Shown one piece after another: positions 8,692 to 16,228 of a stretch of 64,000 nt of DNA (positions within the stretch are counted from its first letter, which is position 1; each line of letters begins with the position of its first letter). The notes beneath the pieces were generated by a model. It had not been told where the DNA came from and searched no databases. It was given only the letters and a program-made list of their open reading frames with translations. The position numbers and the translations under genes are program-made. Source of the stretch: Sphingomonas natans (GTDB lineage Bacteria > Pseudomonadota > Alphaproteobacteria > Sphingomonadales > Sphingomonadaceae); the NCBI RefSeq assembly GCF_030546695.1, contig NZ_JAUOTP010000005.1, positions 248,001-312,000 on the forward strand. The letters run 5' to 3'.

Positions 8692-9318
8692 TTGAAGCTG
8701 CATGGCTATTATCGCTCGACCGCATCCTATCGCGTGCGGATCGCGCTCAATCTCAAGGGCGTCGCCTACAGTGACGTTTTCCACCATCTGCGCAAGAACG
8801 AGCAGAATGCACCCTCTTATCTGACGATCAACCCACAGGGGTTGCTCCCGTCGCTGGAGGGGGATTTCGGCTTTCTCACCCAGTCGCTGGCGATCTGCGA
8901 ATATCTCGAGGAAACGGTGCCCCAGCCGCCGTTGCTGCCCGCCGATCCTGTGCTGCGTGCGCGCGCGCGCGCCTTCGCGCAGGTCATCGCCTGCGACGTT
9001 CATCCGGTGCAGAATCTCAAGATCCTCGCCCGGCTCCGCGCGCTGGGGATGGACGAGTCTCACGTCGTCGAATGGGCGCACACCGCAATCGTCGAGGGGC
9101 TGGCCGCGTGCGCCGCGCTGATTGCCGATCGTGACGATCCCTATTGCTTCGGCGCCACGCCGGGGCTGGCTGACATCTGTCTCGTCGCACAGCTCGTCAA
9201 CGCCCGGCGCTTCGGCGTCGAGCTTGTCTGGCCGCGGCTGATAGAGATCGAAGCGCGCTGCCTTGCGCTCGATGCGTTCGACCGAGCGAAACCCGAGAAT
9301 CAGGCCGACGCAGAATAG
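8692..9318 (+). CDS. nagL: Maleylpyruvate isomerase, zeta-class GST
   Basis: 208-residue glutathione-dependent cis-trans isomerase, predicted to turn maleylpyruvate into fumarylpyruvate. The N-terminal thioredoxin-like domain opens LHGYYRSTASYRVRIALNLKG, the zeta-class active-site region (usually SSCSxRVRIAL), followed by NPQGLLPSLEG and LTQSLAICEYLEE for glutathione binding. The C-terminal helical domain includes CDVHPVQNLKIL. The start is TTG at 8692, preceded by GGGAGC. The typical Ser-rich SSCS motif is altered to RSTAS, retaining one Ser. It is the last gene of the operon and ends 27 bases from the convergent serine hydrolase gene. Confidence 0.88.
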   Translation: MKLHGYYRSTASYRVRIALNLKGVAYSDVFHHLRKNEQNAPSYLTINPQGLLPSLEGDFGFLTQSLAICEYLEETVPQPPLLPADPVLRARARAFAQVIACDVHPVQNLKILARLRALGMDESHVVEWAHTAIVEGLAACAALIADRDDPYCFGATPGLADICLVAQLVNARRFGVELVWPRLIEIEARCLALDAFDRAKPENQADAE

Positions 9319-9345
9319 CGCTGTGGCATGAGGGCGCTCGCCTGC

Positions 9346-10419
9346 CTATTTTCGGGGAGGCGGGCTGTCGGCGGCAATCACCTCGCGCACGATCATGCTC
9401 GTCTCGGGCAACAGCCGGAACGCGTCGTTCTTCTCGTACAGGAACACCATCCCATATAGGCCCGAAGGTCGGTCGATCCACGGAAAGACGCCCCAGGCGC
9501 CAAGGCTCGAACTGCGGGTGCAGCGTCCATCGCCGCCCCAGGTCTCACACCAATTGCCCAGTGCATAATGGGCGTTGGCCAGCATCGGTACGCCGGCCGG
9601 TGTCATCGTCGCAGCGGCGGTCTGGTCGGTCAGCATCGTTTCGACCGCGGCATGCGTCAGCACGCGCCGCCCCTCGTAAATGCCGTCGCCGGCAAGCATC
9701 GCGAGGAAATGCATATAGTCCTCGGTGGTGCTGAACGCGCCGCCCTGCAGCACCGGGTTCCGCGTCTGCGCGACCTCCGCAGGCTCGGTGGAGCCGATAT
9801 GCGTCCAGAAGGTGCGGCGCATCGCCAGCGGGCCGCCGATCCGTTCCTGGAAGACGTCCTGCCAGCGCTTGCCGGTCACCGCTTCGACCACCGCCCCCGC
9901 GACCTGGAAGCCGGGGCCGCCATAGACGAACACCGTGCCGGGCCGATGCGCGAGCGGAGCGTCGGTGACTTCCTTGGCCGATTGCGCGAGCGTGATCCGG
10001 TAATCCTGTTTCATCTCGGCGCCCGCCATGCCGAGTCCCGAGGTCTGCGACAGCAACTGGCGCAGCGTGATCGCGCCCGCATCAGGCGCGAGCGACGGCA
10101 GCCACGTCGAGATCGGCTTGTCGAGCGACAGCTTGCCCTCGCCGACCAGCTGCATCACGACCGCAGCGGTGAGCCATTTGGATGCAGACGCGATCGGCAG
10201 TTGCGCCGCGGCGTCGATCTTGCCGAAGCTTTCCTGCGCGATCCCGCGTCCCTGGCGTCCCACGACAACCGTCACGCCCGGCACGCCCTTCGCGACGATG
10301 GCGCCCGCCGCCTGGCGCGCCTTTGCGGGCAGAGGGCGCAGTTCTGCCGCCCTTGCACCGCAAGAACCCGCTGCAATGGCGACCACCGCAAGCGGCCCGG
10401 CCAGATACGTGTATCTCAT
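9346..10419 (-). CDS. Serine hydrolase, beta-lactamase/class C esterase family
   Basis: 357-residue secreted or periplasmic serine hydrolase. A signal peptide covers about residues 1-24 (AVVAIAAGSCGARAA). The SxxK nucleophile motif is SASK (about residues 78-81), with a YGG motif (VFVYGGPGFQ) in the position of the second catalytic Tyr. Family members include esterases (EstB-like) and penicillin-binding-protein-like enzymes rather than true beta-lactamases. Ribosome site GAGGGGACG precedes the ATG. It lies between the salicylate operon and the aryl-alcohol dehydrogenase gene, so ester hydrolysis of an aromatic pro-substrate is conceivable but unproven. Confidence 0.82.
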   Translation of the reverse strand: MRYTYLAGPLAVVAIAAGSCGARAAELRPLPAKARQAAGAIVAKGVPGVTVVVGRQGRGIAQESFGKIDAAAQLPIASASKWLTAAVVMQLVGEGKLSLDKPISTWLPSLAPDAGAITLRQLLSQTSGLGMAGAEMKQDYRITLAQSAKEVTDAPLAHRPGTVFVYGGPGFQVAGAVVEAVTGKRWQDVFQERIGGPLAMRRTFWTHIGSTEPAEVAQTRNPVLQGGAFSTTEDYMHFLAMLAGDGIYEGRRVLTHAAVETMLTDQTAAATMTPAGVPMLANAHYALGNWCETWGGDGRCTRSSSLGAWGVFPWIDRPSGLYGMVFLYEKNDAFRLLPETSMIVREVIAADSPPPRK

Positions 10420-10482
10420 GCCAACGTCCCCTCTGTCGCGCCGAGAAGACGGCCGGACGCATCGAGCCCGGCCGCGATCCCG

Positions 10483-11610
10483 TCAGACCGTGCCGATCCG
10501 CAGCACGGGCTTTATGGTACGCCCGCTTTCGCTATCTTCCATCGCCTGGTTGATATCGGCGAAATCGTAGTATTTGATCAGGCGATCGAACGGAAAGCGC
10601 CCCTGCCGATAATATTCGATCAGCGTCGGAATGAATATGTCGGAGATAACGTCGCCTTGAACGATGCCCATGATCCGCTTGCCGGGGATCATCACGCCAT
10701 TCACGTCGATTGGGACTTCGCTGCCGATAGGCTGAGCGCCGACAATTCCGCACGTGCCGAAAAAGCCCAAGCAGTCGACCGCCTGGCGAAGCACTTCGGG
10801 GCGCCCGCTGCATTCCAGGGCGAAATCCGCTCCTATGCCCGTAATTTCCATGATCTTCGCGACTGGATCGCCATCGCGCGAATTGATCACATGCGTCGCG
10901 CCGAGCTCCTCGGCGAGTTTCAGGCGCTCGGGGTTGACGTCTACCGCGATAACCTTCGTCGCGCCGGCGATCTTGCCGGCCATGATTGCGGCGAGCCCGA
11001 CGGCGCCCGCGCCGAAGGCGACGAACGTCGAACCGGGACGAACCTTCAGTGCATTGAGCACCGCGCCCGAACCGGTCTGGAGGCCACAGCCCAACGGAGC
11101 CAGCATCTCGAGCGGCAGGTCCGAAGGGACCCTGATCACGTTATTCTCGTTCGCCAGCGACAACTGGGCGAACGAAGATTGGCCGAAGAAGTGATCGTGG
11201 AGCGGCTTGCCCTCTGCGTCCTCGATGGAGATCGAACCATCCAGCCGGCTGCCGCCGAAGCAGATGGGAAAGACATTGACGCAATGCGCGGGATGCCCGG
11301 TTTCGCAGGAACGGCACTTGCCGCAAAAAGCATAGCTCATCACGACATGATCGCCCGGCGCCACCTTGGTGACGTCCGCGCCGACCGCCTCGACGACCCC
11401 AGCGCCCTCGTGCCCGAAGACCGCCGGCAGCGGTGAGTTATAGCCCTGATCGCGGACCACGATGTCGGTGTGACAGATGCCCGTCGCCACGACCCGGACG
11501 AGGACCTCGTCGCGTCGAGGCTGTTCCAGCGTGACATCCTCGATTTGCAGTGGTTGGCCCGCCTGCCGCACGACGGCTGCCTTCATCTGTCGCCTGGATA
11601 CCTCAGCCAT
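10483..11610 (-). CDS. Zinc-dependent aryl-alcohol dehydrogenase (copy 1)
   Basis: 375-residue medium-chain NAD-dependent alcohol dehydrogenase. Catalytic zinc ligands are C46 (GICHTD), H67-E68 (GHEG) and C175 (LGCG). The structural zinc site is C96-x2-C99-x2-C102-x7-C110. The nucleotide motif GAGAVG follows. The start at 11610 (MAEVSRRQ) has a clear AAGGAGAG site. The closest described type is benzyl-alcohol dehydrogenase (XylB/AreB-like), which oxidises aryl alcohols to aldehydes. It is divergent from an aldehyde dehydrogenase expected to perform the next step, and a close paralog lies at 50456-51595. Confidence 0.9.
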   Translation of the reverse strand: MAEVSRRQMKAAVVRQAGQPLQIEDVTLEQPRRDEVLVRVVATGICHTDIVVRDQGYNSPLPAVFGHEGAGVVEAVGADVTKVAPGDHVVMSYAFCGKCRSCETGHPAHCVNVFPICFGGSRLDGSISIEDAEGKPLHDHFFGQSSFAQLSLANENNVIRVPSDLPLEMLAPLGCGLQTGSGAVLNALKVRPGSTFVAFGAGAVGLAAIMAGKIAGATKVIAVDVNPERLKLAEELGATHVINSRDGDPVAKIMEITGIGADFALECSGRPEVLRQAVDCLGFFGTCGIVGAQPIGSEVPIDVNGVMIPGKRIMGIVQGDVISDIFIPTLIEYYRQGRFPFDRLIKYYDFADINQAMEDSESGRTIKPVLRIGTV

Positions 11611-11624
11611 ACTCTCTCCTTGAA

Positions 11625-11680
11625 CCTGTCGATCCATCTTTCGGGCGCACTCTAGCGTTGCTGCTGCCAAGATCGACAGG
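11625..11680. promoter_or_regulatory. Interrupted inverted repeat in the dehydrogenase divergent promoter
   Basis: CCTGTCGATC at 11625-11634 and GATCGACAGG at 11671-11680 are perfect 10-base inverted repeats 36 bases apart. They sit in the 161-base region between the divergent alcohol and aldehyde dehydrogenase genes. The arrangement suits a dimeric regulator bound at two half sites, or a leader hairpin in the alcohol dehydrogenase mRNA. No regulator can be named from the sequence. Confidence 0.5.
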
Positions 11681-11701
11681 TGACAGATCGTTTGATTTAA
11701 G

Positions 11702-11713
11702 GCAATACATTGC
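11702..11713. promoter_or_regulatory. Short palindrome GCAAT-AC-ATTGC
   Basis: A perfect 5+2+5 palindrome in the same divergent region, about 60 bases before the aldehyde dehydrogenase start. The half site GCAAT recurs in the corresponding region of the paralogous locus (near 50353), hinting at a shared operator. Confidence 0.35.
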
Positions 11714-11771
11714 ACGAATGCGAAATCCGATCGGGTCGGAAAAGCGCATCGCGATTACGAGGGAGAGGATC

Positions 11772-13223
11772 TTGGACGTTCGTCTGGTCATCGATAACGA
11801 GCATATCGGCGCAAGCGATGGCGCCATATTCGAACGGCGGAATCCTTTGAGCGGGAGCACGGTCACGAAGGCCGCCGCCGCCACTGTCGAAGATGCGCGG
11901 CGCGCTGCGGCATCGGCCCAAGAGGCGTTCAAGCTCTGGTCGCGAACCGGGCCTACCGAGCGGCGAAAAATCTTGCTCGGAGCCGCCGACAAGTTGGAAG
12001 CCAAGGTTCAGGACATCAGCGCCGCCATGGCGGCGGAGGTCGGCGCCTCCGGGCTCTGGGGCGGGTTCAACGTGTTCGCTGCCGCCGGCCTGATCCGCGA
12101 GGCGGCGTCCCTGACGACCCAGATCCAGGGCGAGACGATCCCCACGGACAAGCCGGGGGCTTTGTCCATGACGTTGCGTCAGCCGGTGGGCGTCGTGCTG
12201 AGCATCGTGCCGTGGAACGGACCGGTCATCCTGGCGGCGCGTGCGATCGCCTATCCTATCGCGTGCGGCAATTCGGTTATCTTCCGCGCTTCGGAGATGA
12301 GCCCGGCGACCCACGCTCTGATCGCCGAGGCGTTTTATGAGGCAGGCCTCCCCGCCGGAGTGCTCAACTTCATCGCCAATGCGCCGGAGACCGCGCCGGA
12401 AATCATCGAGGCGCTTATCTCGCATCCCGCGGTACGTCGGATCAATTTCACGGGGTCCACGCGCGTGGGCAGGATCATCGCGGAAACGGCGGCTCGCAAT
12501 CTGAAGCGCTGCCTTCTGGAATTGGGCGGCAAGGCACCCTTCGTCGTTCTGGATGACGCCGACGTCGATGCCGCGGTCAATGCGGCGATCTTCGGCGCCT
12601 TTCTTTATCAAGGGCAGATTTGCATGTCGACGGAGCGCTTTGTCGTCGACGAAGCGGTCGCCGATGCGTTCGTCGCGAAGTTCGCCGAACGGGCGGCACA
12701 ACTGGTCGCGGGCGATCCGATGTCCAATCCGGCCTGCGTGATTGGGCCGATGATCGACGCGGGCGCGGGCAAGCGCATCAATTCGATGATCGAAGACGCC
12801 GTGGCGAAAGGCGCGAAGATCGTCGTCGGTGGGCCGGCTGATGGCGTGTCCATGGAGGCCACGATCGTCGATCACGTCAAGCCGGGCATGACGATCTACG
12901 CCGAGGAGACCTTCGGTCCGGTGACCACCATCGTGCGCGTCAGCGGCGTGGACGAGGCGATCCGCGTCGCCAACGATACCGAATATGGGCTCGCGGCCGC
13001 CGTCTTCGGGCGAGATGTGCTGCGTGCACTGGAAGTCGCCAAACAGATCGATGCCGGCCATGTCCACGTCAACGGCGCAACAGTCCAAAATGAACCGCAA
13101 GCGCCCTACGGCGGCATGAAAAGCAGCGGCTATGGCCGTTTCGACGGCCGTGCCGTGATCGATGAATTTACCGAGCTGAAGTGGGTTACGCTCGAGCCGG
13201 CCGATCAGCCCTATCCGATTTGA
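11772..13223 (+). CDS. Aryl-aldehyde dehydrogenase (copy 1)
   Basis: 483-residue NAD(P)-dependent aldehyde dehydrogenase, expected to oxidise benzaldehyde- or salicylaldehyde-type aldehydes to the acid. Visible active-site residues are N149 (PWNG), E250 (LLELGGKAPF) and C284 (GQICMSTERF). The start is read as TTG at 11772, preceded by GAGGGAGAGGA, giving (M)DVRLVIDNE. The paralog at 48799-50250 begins ATG-DVRLIIDNE and has the identical length, which decides this start; the upstream ATG at 11718 would add 18 unmatched residues. The cofactor loop has FRASE instead of the usual FKPSE. It is divergent from the alcohol dehydrogenase gene. Confidence 0.92.
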   Translation: MDVRLVIDNEHIGASDGAIFERRNPLSGSTVTKAAAATVEDARRAAASAQEAFKLWSRTGPTERRKILLGAADKLEAKVQDISAAMAAEVGASGLWGGFNVFAAAGLIREAASLTTQIQGETIPTDKPGALSMTLRQPVGVVLSIVPWNGPVILAARAIAYPIACGNSVIFRASEMSPATHALIAEAFYEAGLPAGVLNFIANAPETAPEIIEALISHPAVRRINFTGSTRVGRIIAETAARNLKRCLLELGGKAPFVVLDDADVDAAVNAAIFGAFLYQGQICMSTERFVVDEAVADAFVAKFAERAAQLVAGDPMSNPACVIGPMIDAGAGKRINSMIEDAVAKGAKIVVGGPADGVSMEATIVDHVKPGMTIYAEETFGPVTTIVRVSGVDEAIRVANDTEYGLAAAVFGRDVLRALEVAKQIDAGHVHVNGATVQNEPQAPYGGMKSSGYGRFDGRAVIDEFTELKWVTLEPADQPYPI

Positions 13224-13253
13224 AGCCGTCGGCGGAGGCTTGGGGACCTGGCC

Positions 13254-13281
13254 CGAGGGGGGCAGTTTCATGCCCCCCTCG
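13254..13281 (+). terminator. Stem-loop downstream of aldehyde dehydrogenase 1
   Basis: CGAGGGGGGCA (13254-13264), loop GTTTCA, TGCCCCCCTCG (13271-13281): a perfect 11-base-pair hairpin starting 31 bases after the stop codon. There is no long T-run, so a partly Rho-dependent or bidirectional role is possible, but the position and strength fit a terminator. Confidence 0.6.
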
Positions 13282-13716
13282 CCTTAAGCTGCCGGGCAGC
13301 CGACACGCATAAGCGGATAAAGCCGGCTGCGCCACGCACGGCGTTGACACCGAAGATGACCTCAATGCGCCGTGTCGCCCCGCATGCTGACGGGCTGATC
13401 GTGTCAGGTCGTTGGCCCGGTGGGGCGCTCATGGCCTTTGCCGGGCGGCGGGGCGAGCCCGACATCGCGCAGCCGAGCGTTCCGGCGGGAATCTGCTGGT
13501 TCGTGCGAGCATGATCCGGCCGTCGGGGTAGGAGAAGCCTGGCGGGCTTGCGATCGGCTAGCCAGAGCGGACCTTCTGGCAACGCCTCACGCCGGGCGTC
13601 GGGGCATTCCGTCTGGGGGCCAAGAAACCTCGCTCGTGCGCGATTTTGTCGCGGGCCTGCTGCGACGCTTCGCCAGGCGCCCTGAAGCCGTAGCGCCGAC
13701 CTTATCTACCGCCGCG
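13282..13716. other. Gap without a recognisable gene
   Basis: About 435 bases between the hairpin after the aldehyde dehydrogenase and the convergent carboxylesterase stop. A minus-strand frame (13268-13582, 104 codons) runs through it but has no family features, an Arg/Pro-rich composition and overlaps the hairpin. The stretch may be the remains of a lost gene; I cannot identify it. Confidence 0.4.
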
Positions 13717-15297
13717 TCAGAATATCGACACCGCCCCGCCCTTCGCGACATAGGCGCGAAAATGATTGAGCGCCTCCGGGCGCATCGCCGGCCGCGCGCC
13801 GAACGCCGCACCCAGTTCCATCAACTGGTTTGGAGAGTCATTGCGCGGCCAGGAAACGAGGCCCGCCGCGTTGGGGTTGCCGGTTTTGATGAAGCTAGCC
13901 CAATATTGTCCCATCGCCTCCGAGACGCGTTCATCTTCAGGCGTGACGGAGCGCTCCGGTGCCTTGTCCAGCGTTCCCAACACATAAGGGATCTCGCTCG
14001 AATGGAAGGCACCGTATTTCGCGCGCTCCGGGCCTGGCTCGGCACGGGTGAACAGGTAGCGCCAGATCGGAAAGCGGCTCGTCTTCGCGCGCGCCTCGGA
14101 CCAGAAAAGCAGCCCGGCGATCCCGCGGTCCCGCTGCATCGCCGGCAGCGATGATGTCGGTTGGGAAGCCGGGTAAAGTGTGGCGAAGCTTGCGGCGTCG
14201 GCTCCGAACCGTTGATTGAGGATATCTCCATACGCTTGCGCATCCGTCGGGCGGTAGATTGGCATGAAGCCGCTACCCTCATCGGCGTTGAGCCCGGTCA
14301 GGATCGGCGTGTCATTATACCTGCCCTCGTCCAACGCCTTGTCGGGATCGGTCGGCAGAACGGTGCCATCAGCGATCGGTGCAAAGCGCAGCATGCCTGC
14401 TCCGGGCCTGGCCGATTTCGTCAGCGCGATCTTGATCTGCGCCGTCGTCAGCGCGCGCAGGTCCGCGATCGAACGAGCGCCCGATGCCGCAAGGATGGCC
14501 TTCCCATCCGTTTCCGCCGCGGCAAGCGTTATCGGCGGGAGCCCCATCCCCGATCCGCTCTGTGCGATCGCCCGCTGGAACAAGCCCTTGGCGAGCGGCG
14601 ACAGGATCAGATCGTTGACCGACATTGCGCCTGCGGATTGGCCGGCGATCGTCACTTGGGCGGGATCCCCGCCGAAGGCCGCGGCGTTGCGCTGCACCCA
14701 GCGAAGCGCCGCGATCTGATCGAGCAACCCGAAATTGCCGTTGCCGCCCCCCGGCTGTCCGGCCAACTCGGGATGCGCGAGAAAACCATAGATGCCGAGA
14801 CGATAGTTGATGCTGATCACTACCACGCCCCGCATCGCCATCGCAGCCGCGTCATAGATTGCGACCGAAGCGCCGCCGCTGTTAAATCCCCCGCCGTGGA
14901 TCCATACCATCACCGGCAGGCGCGCCGTAGAGCGCTTCGCAGGCGTCCAGACGTTCAGATAGAGGCAGTCCTCGCTGATCGGGCCGGTGATGTTGTATTC
15001 GTGCGTCCACGGTCCGAACCCATTGGGCGGTGGGGCATCCTGCTGGCAGCTTGCGCCAAAGCCGGTCGCAGCGCGTACACCCTTCCACGCAGCCGCGGGC
15101 TGCGGTGCCCGCCACCGCATCGCTCCGGTCGGTGCGGCCGCGAAAGGGATTCCCAGGAAACGAGCGACCTCGTGTGTGACGGCGCCCCGAACGGCCCCCT
15201 GCTCGACATTGACCATACCCAATTTTGCGGAGGCAGGCGGAGCAGCAGCAATCGCGATCAACGTTGCGAGGCGAAGTGTTGTTCTCCGGTGATTCAT
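13717..15297 (-). CDS. Type-B carboxylesterase, secreted
   Basis: 526-residue alpha/beta hydrolase of the carboxylesterase/para-nitrobenzyl-esterase family that would hydrolyse ester bonds. Residues 1-24 form a signal peptide (LATLIAIAAAPPASA). The family block EDCLYLNVWTP (about 109-119) is followed by oxyanion-hole HGGGF (134-138) and nucleophile S221 in GQSAGA. It is the last gene of an operon after two Nif3-like genes, four bases downstream of the nearer one (overlapping codons around 15294-15297). The neighbouring alcohol/aldehyde dehydrogenases and salicylate genes suggest an aryl ester substrate, but this is inference from context. Confidence 0.9.
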   Translation of the reverse strand: MNHRRTTLRLATLIAIAAAPPASAKLGMVNVEQGAVRGAVTHEVARFLGIPFAAAPTGAMRWRAPQPAAAWKGVRAATGFGASCQQDAPPPNGFGPWTHEYNITGPISEDCLYLNVWTPAKRSTARLPVMVWIHGGGFNSGGASVAIYDAAAMAMRGVVVISINYRLGIYGFLAHPELAGQPGGGNGNFGLLDQIAALRWVQRNAAAFGGDPAQVTIAGQSAGAMSVNDLILSPLAKGLFQRAIAQSGSGMGLPPITLAAAETDGKAILAASGARSIADLRALTTAQIKIALTKSARPGAGMLRFAPIADGTVLPTDPDKALDEGRYNDTPILTGLNADEGSGFMPIYRPTDAQAYGDILNQRFGADAASFATLYPASQPTSSLPAMQRDRGIAGLLFWSEARAKTSRFPIWRYLFTRAEPGPERAKYGAFHSSEIPYVLGTLDKAPERSVTPEDERVSEAMGQYWASFIKTGNPNAAGLVSWPRNDSPNQLMELGAAFGARPAMRPEALNHFRAYVAKGGAVSIF

Positions 15298-16223
15298 GCT
15301 GTCCTCGCTGGATCGGTTGAGGCCGTCGGCGTCCAGAACGGCTCGCCCGAGGGAATATATCGAACTGGTACGTCGCGGACATGGCGACGCAGCCAGTGCG
15401 CACAGGCATCCATGCCATCTGCCTCGCCGCGCTCGTGCGCCATCAGGATCAGAGCCTTGGGCGCGCCGCTTTCGACAAGATCGCGGAGATAGCTGCCCGT
15501 GTCGAATTCGCGCACTTCGGGTACGATCAGCACGTCGTTGCTTTCCAGCCCGAGCACCACGCTGTCGAGATTGTGTCCGCCGAACCCGATCCTGGATACG
15601 GCGATGTCGTCCCGGCCGATCACGCGGAGGCTGCGGCTTGGCAACCGGTCGCGTAGTTCGCTCAGGAGCGCGGACAGGGGCATCACCGGGCGACGATATC
15701 GTGCTTCGAAGCCGGAGGCGCCGCCCTCAATGAGATAGCGCTCCCACCCCAGCCGGGCACGCGTCGCGGCGCTCATCGGTTCCGGCTTGGTCTGATGCCA
15801 ATGATCGTGAAACCGGAAGATCGCGAGCTTGTTGCGATCGATGAAGTCCATCTTCGCGCGGTAGACCGGGTCGTTCACCCACTCGACCGTGGTATCGCCG
15901 TGGCTCCAGAAGGTGGGCTCGTGCGAGATGATCAAATTGGCCCCCGATCCCACCGCCTTTCGCAACAAGCTGAGCGTGGACATGAAGGTCACAGCGATCG
16001 CGCGGACCGGCATGTCCTGGTCACCCGCCTTCAGCGTGTCGACGGTTTGCGCCGACCATGCGATGCCCTCTGCGGCGCAACTGGCACGGATGCTGGCCAG
16101 CACCTGGTCGACTGTCGGGGCGCGCACTGCCCCGATGGCGGGCATAGCGAGCGTGGCAGCGCTGGCGGCGATGCCGAGGCTGAACCCGCGACGAGAGAGA
16201 AAGGCGGCATCGGACACAGCCAT
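15294..16223 (-). CDS. Nif3-like protein with Tat-type signal
   Basis: About 309 residues, related to the Nif3/YbgI dinuclear-metal family. The N-terminus carries a twin-arginine-type signal (LSRRGFSLGIAASAATLAMPAIG, given in part: SRRGFSLG), unusual for a family that is normally cytoplasmic. Candidate metal ligands are in LIISHEPTFWSHGD (compare the usual HHPxF), FRFHDHWHQ and, near the C-terminus, LMAHERGE. The ribosome site GAGGAGG abuts the ATG at 16223, so a GTG two codons later (16217) may be the real start. The function of Nif3 proteins is poorly defined; linkage to an esterase hints at a hydrolase role, which is speculative. Confidence 0.72.
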   Translation of the reverse strand: MAVSDAAFLSRRGFSLGIAASAATLAMPAIGAVRAPTVDQVLASIRASCAAEGIAWSAQTVDTLKAGDQDMPVRAIAVTFMSTLSLLRKAVGSGANLIISHEPTFWSHGDTTVEWVNDPVYRAKMDFIDRNKLAIFRFHDHWHQTKPEPMSAATRARLGWERYLIEGGASGFEARYRRPVMPLSALLSELRDRLPSRSLRVIGRDDIAVSRIGFGGHNLDSVVLGLESNDVLIVPEVREFDTGSYLRDLVESGAPKALILMAHERGEADGMDACAHWLRRHVRDVPVRYIPSGEPFWTPTASTDPARTA

Positions 16224-16228
16224 CCTCC

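Noticed and set aside
9568-11436. Long + strand frame (about 620 codons) over the serine hydrolase and alcohol dehydrogenase genes
   Set aside because: It is antisense to two well-supported genes; its translation is rich in Arg, His and Asp with no family motif, as expected for the reverse of GC-rich genes.
11697-13271. Minus-strand frame of about 520 codons over aldehyde dehydrogenase copy 1
   Set aside because: Shadow of the dehydrogenase gene; no motif, no ribosome site, and the same kind of shadow appears opposite the second copy.
13268-13582. Possible 104-codon small gene on the minus strand
   Set aside because: It reads through the terminator hairpin, is Arg/Pro-rich and has no clear ribosome site or family; left as part of the described gap.
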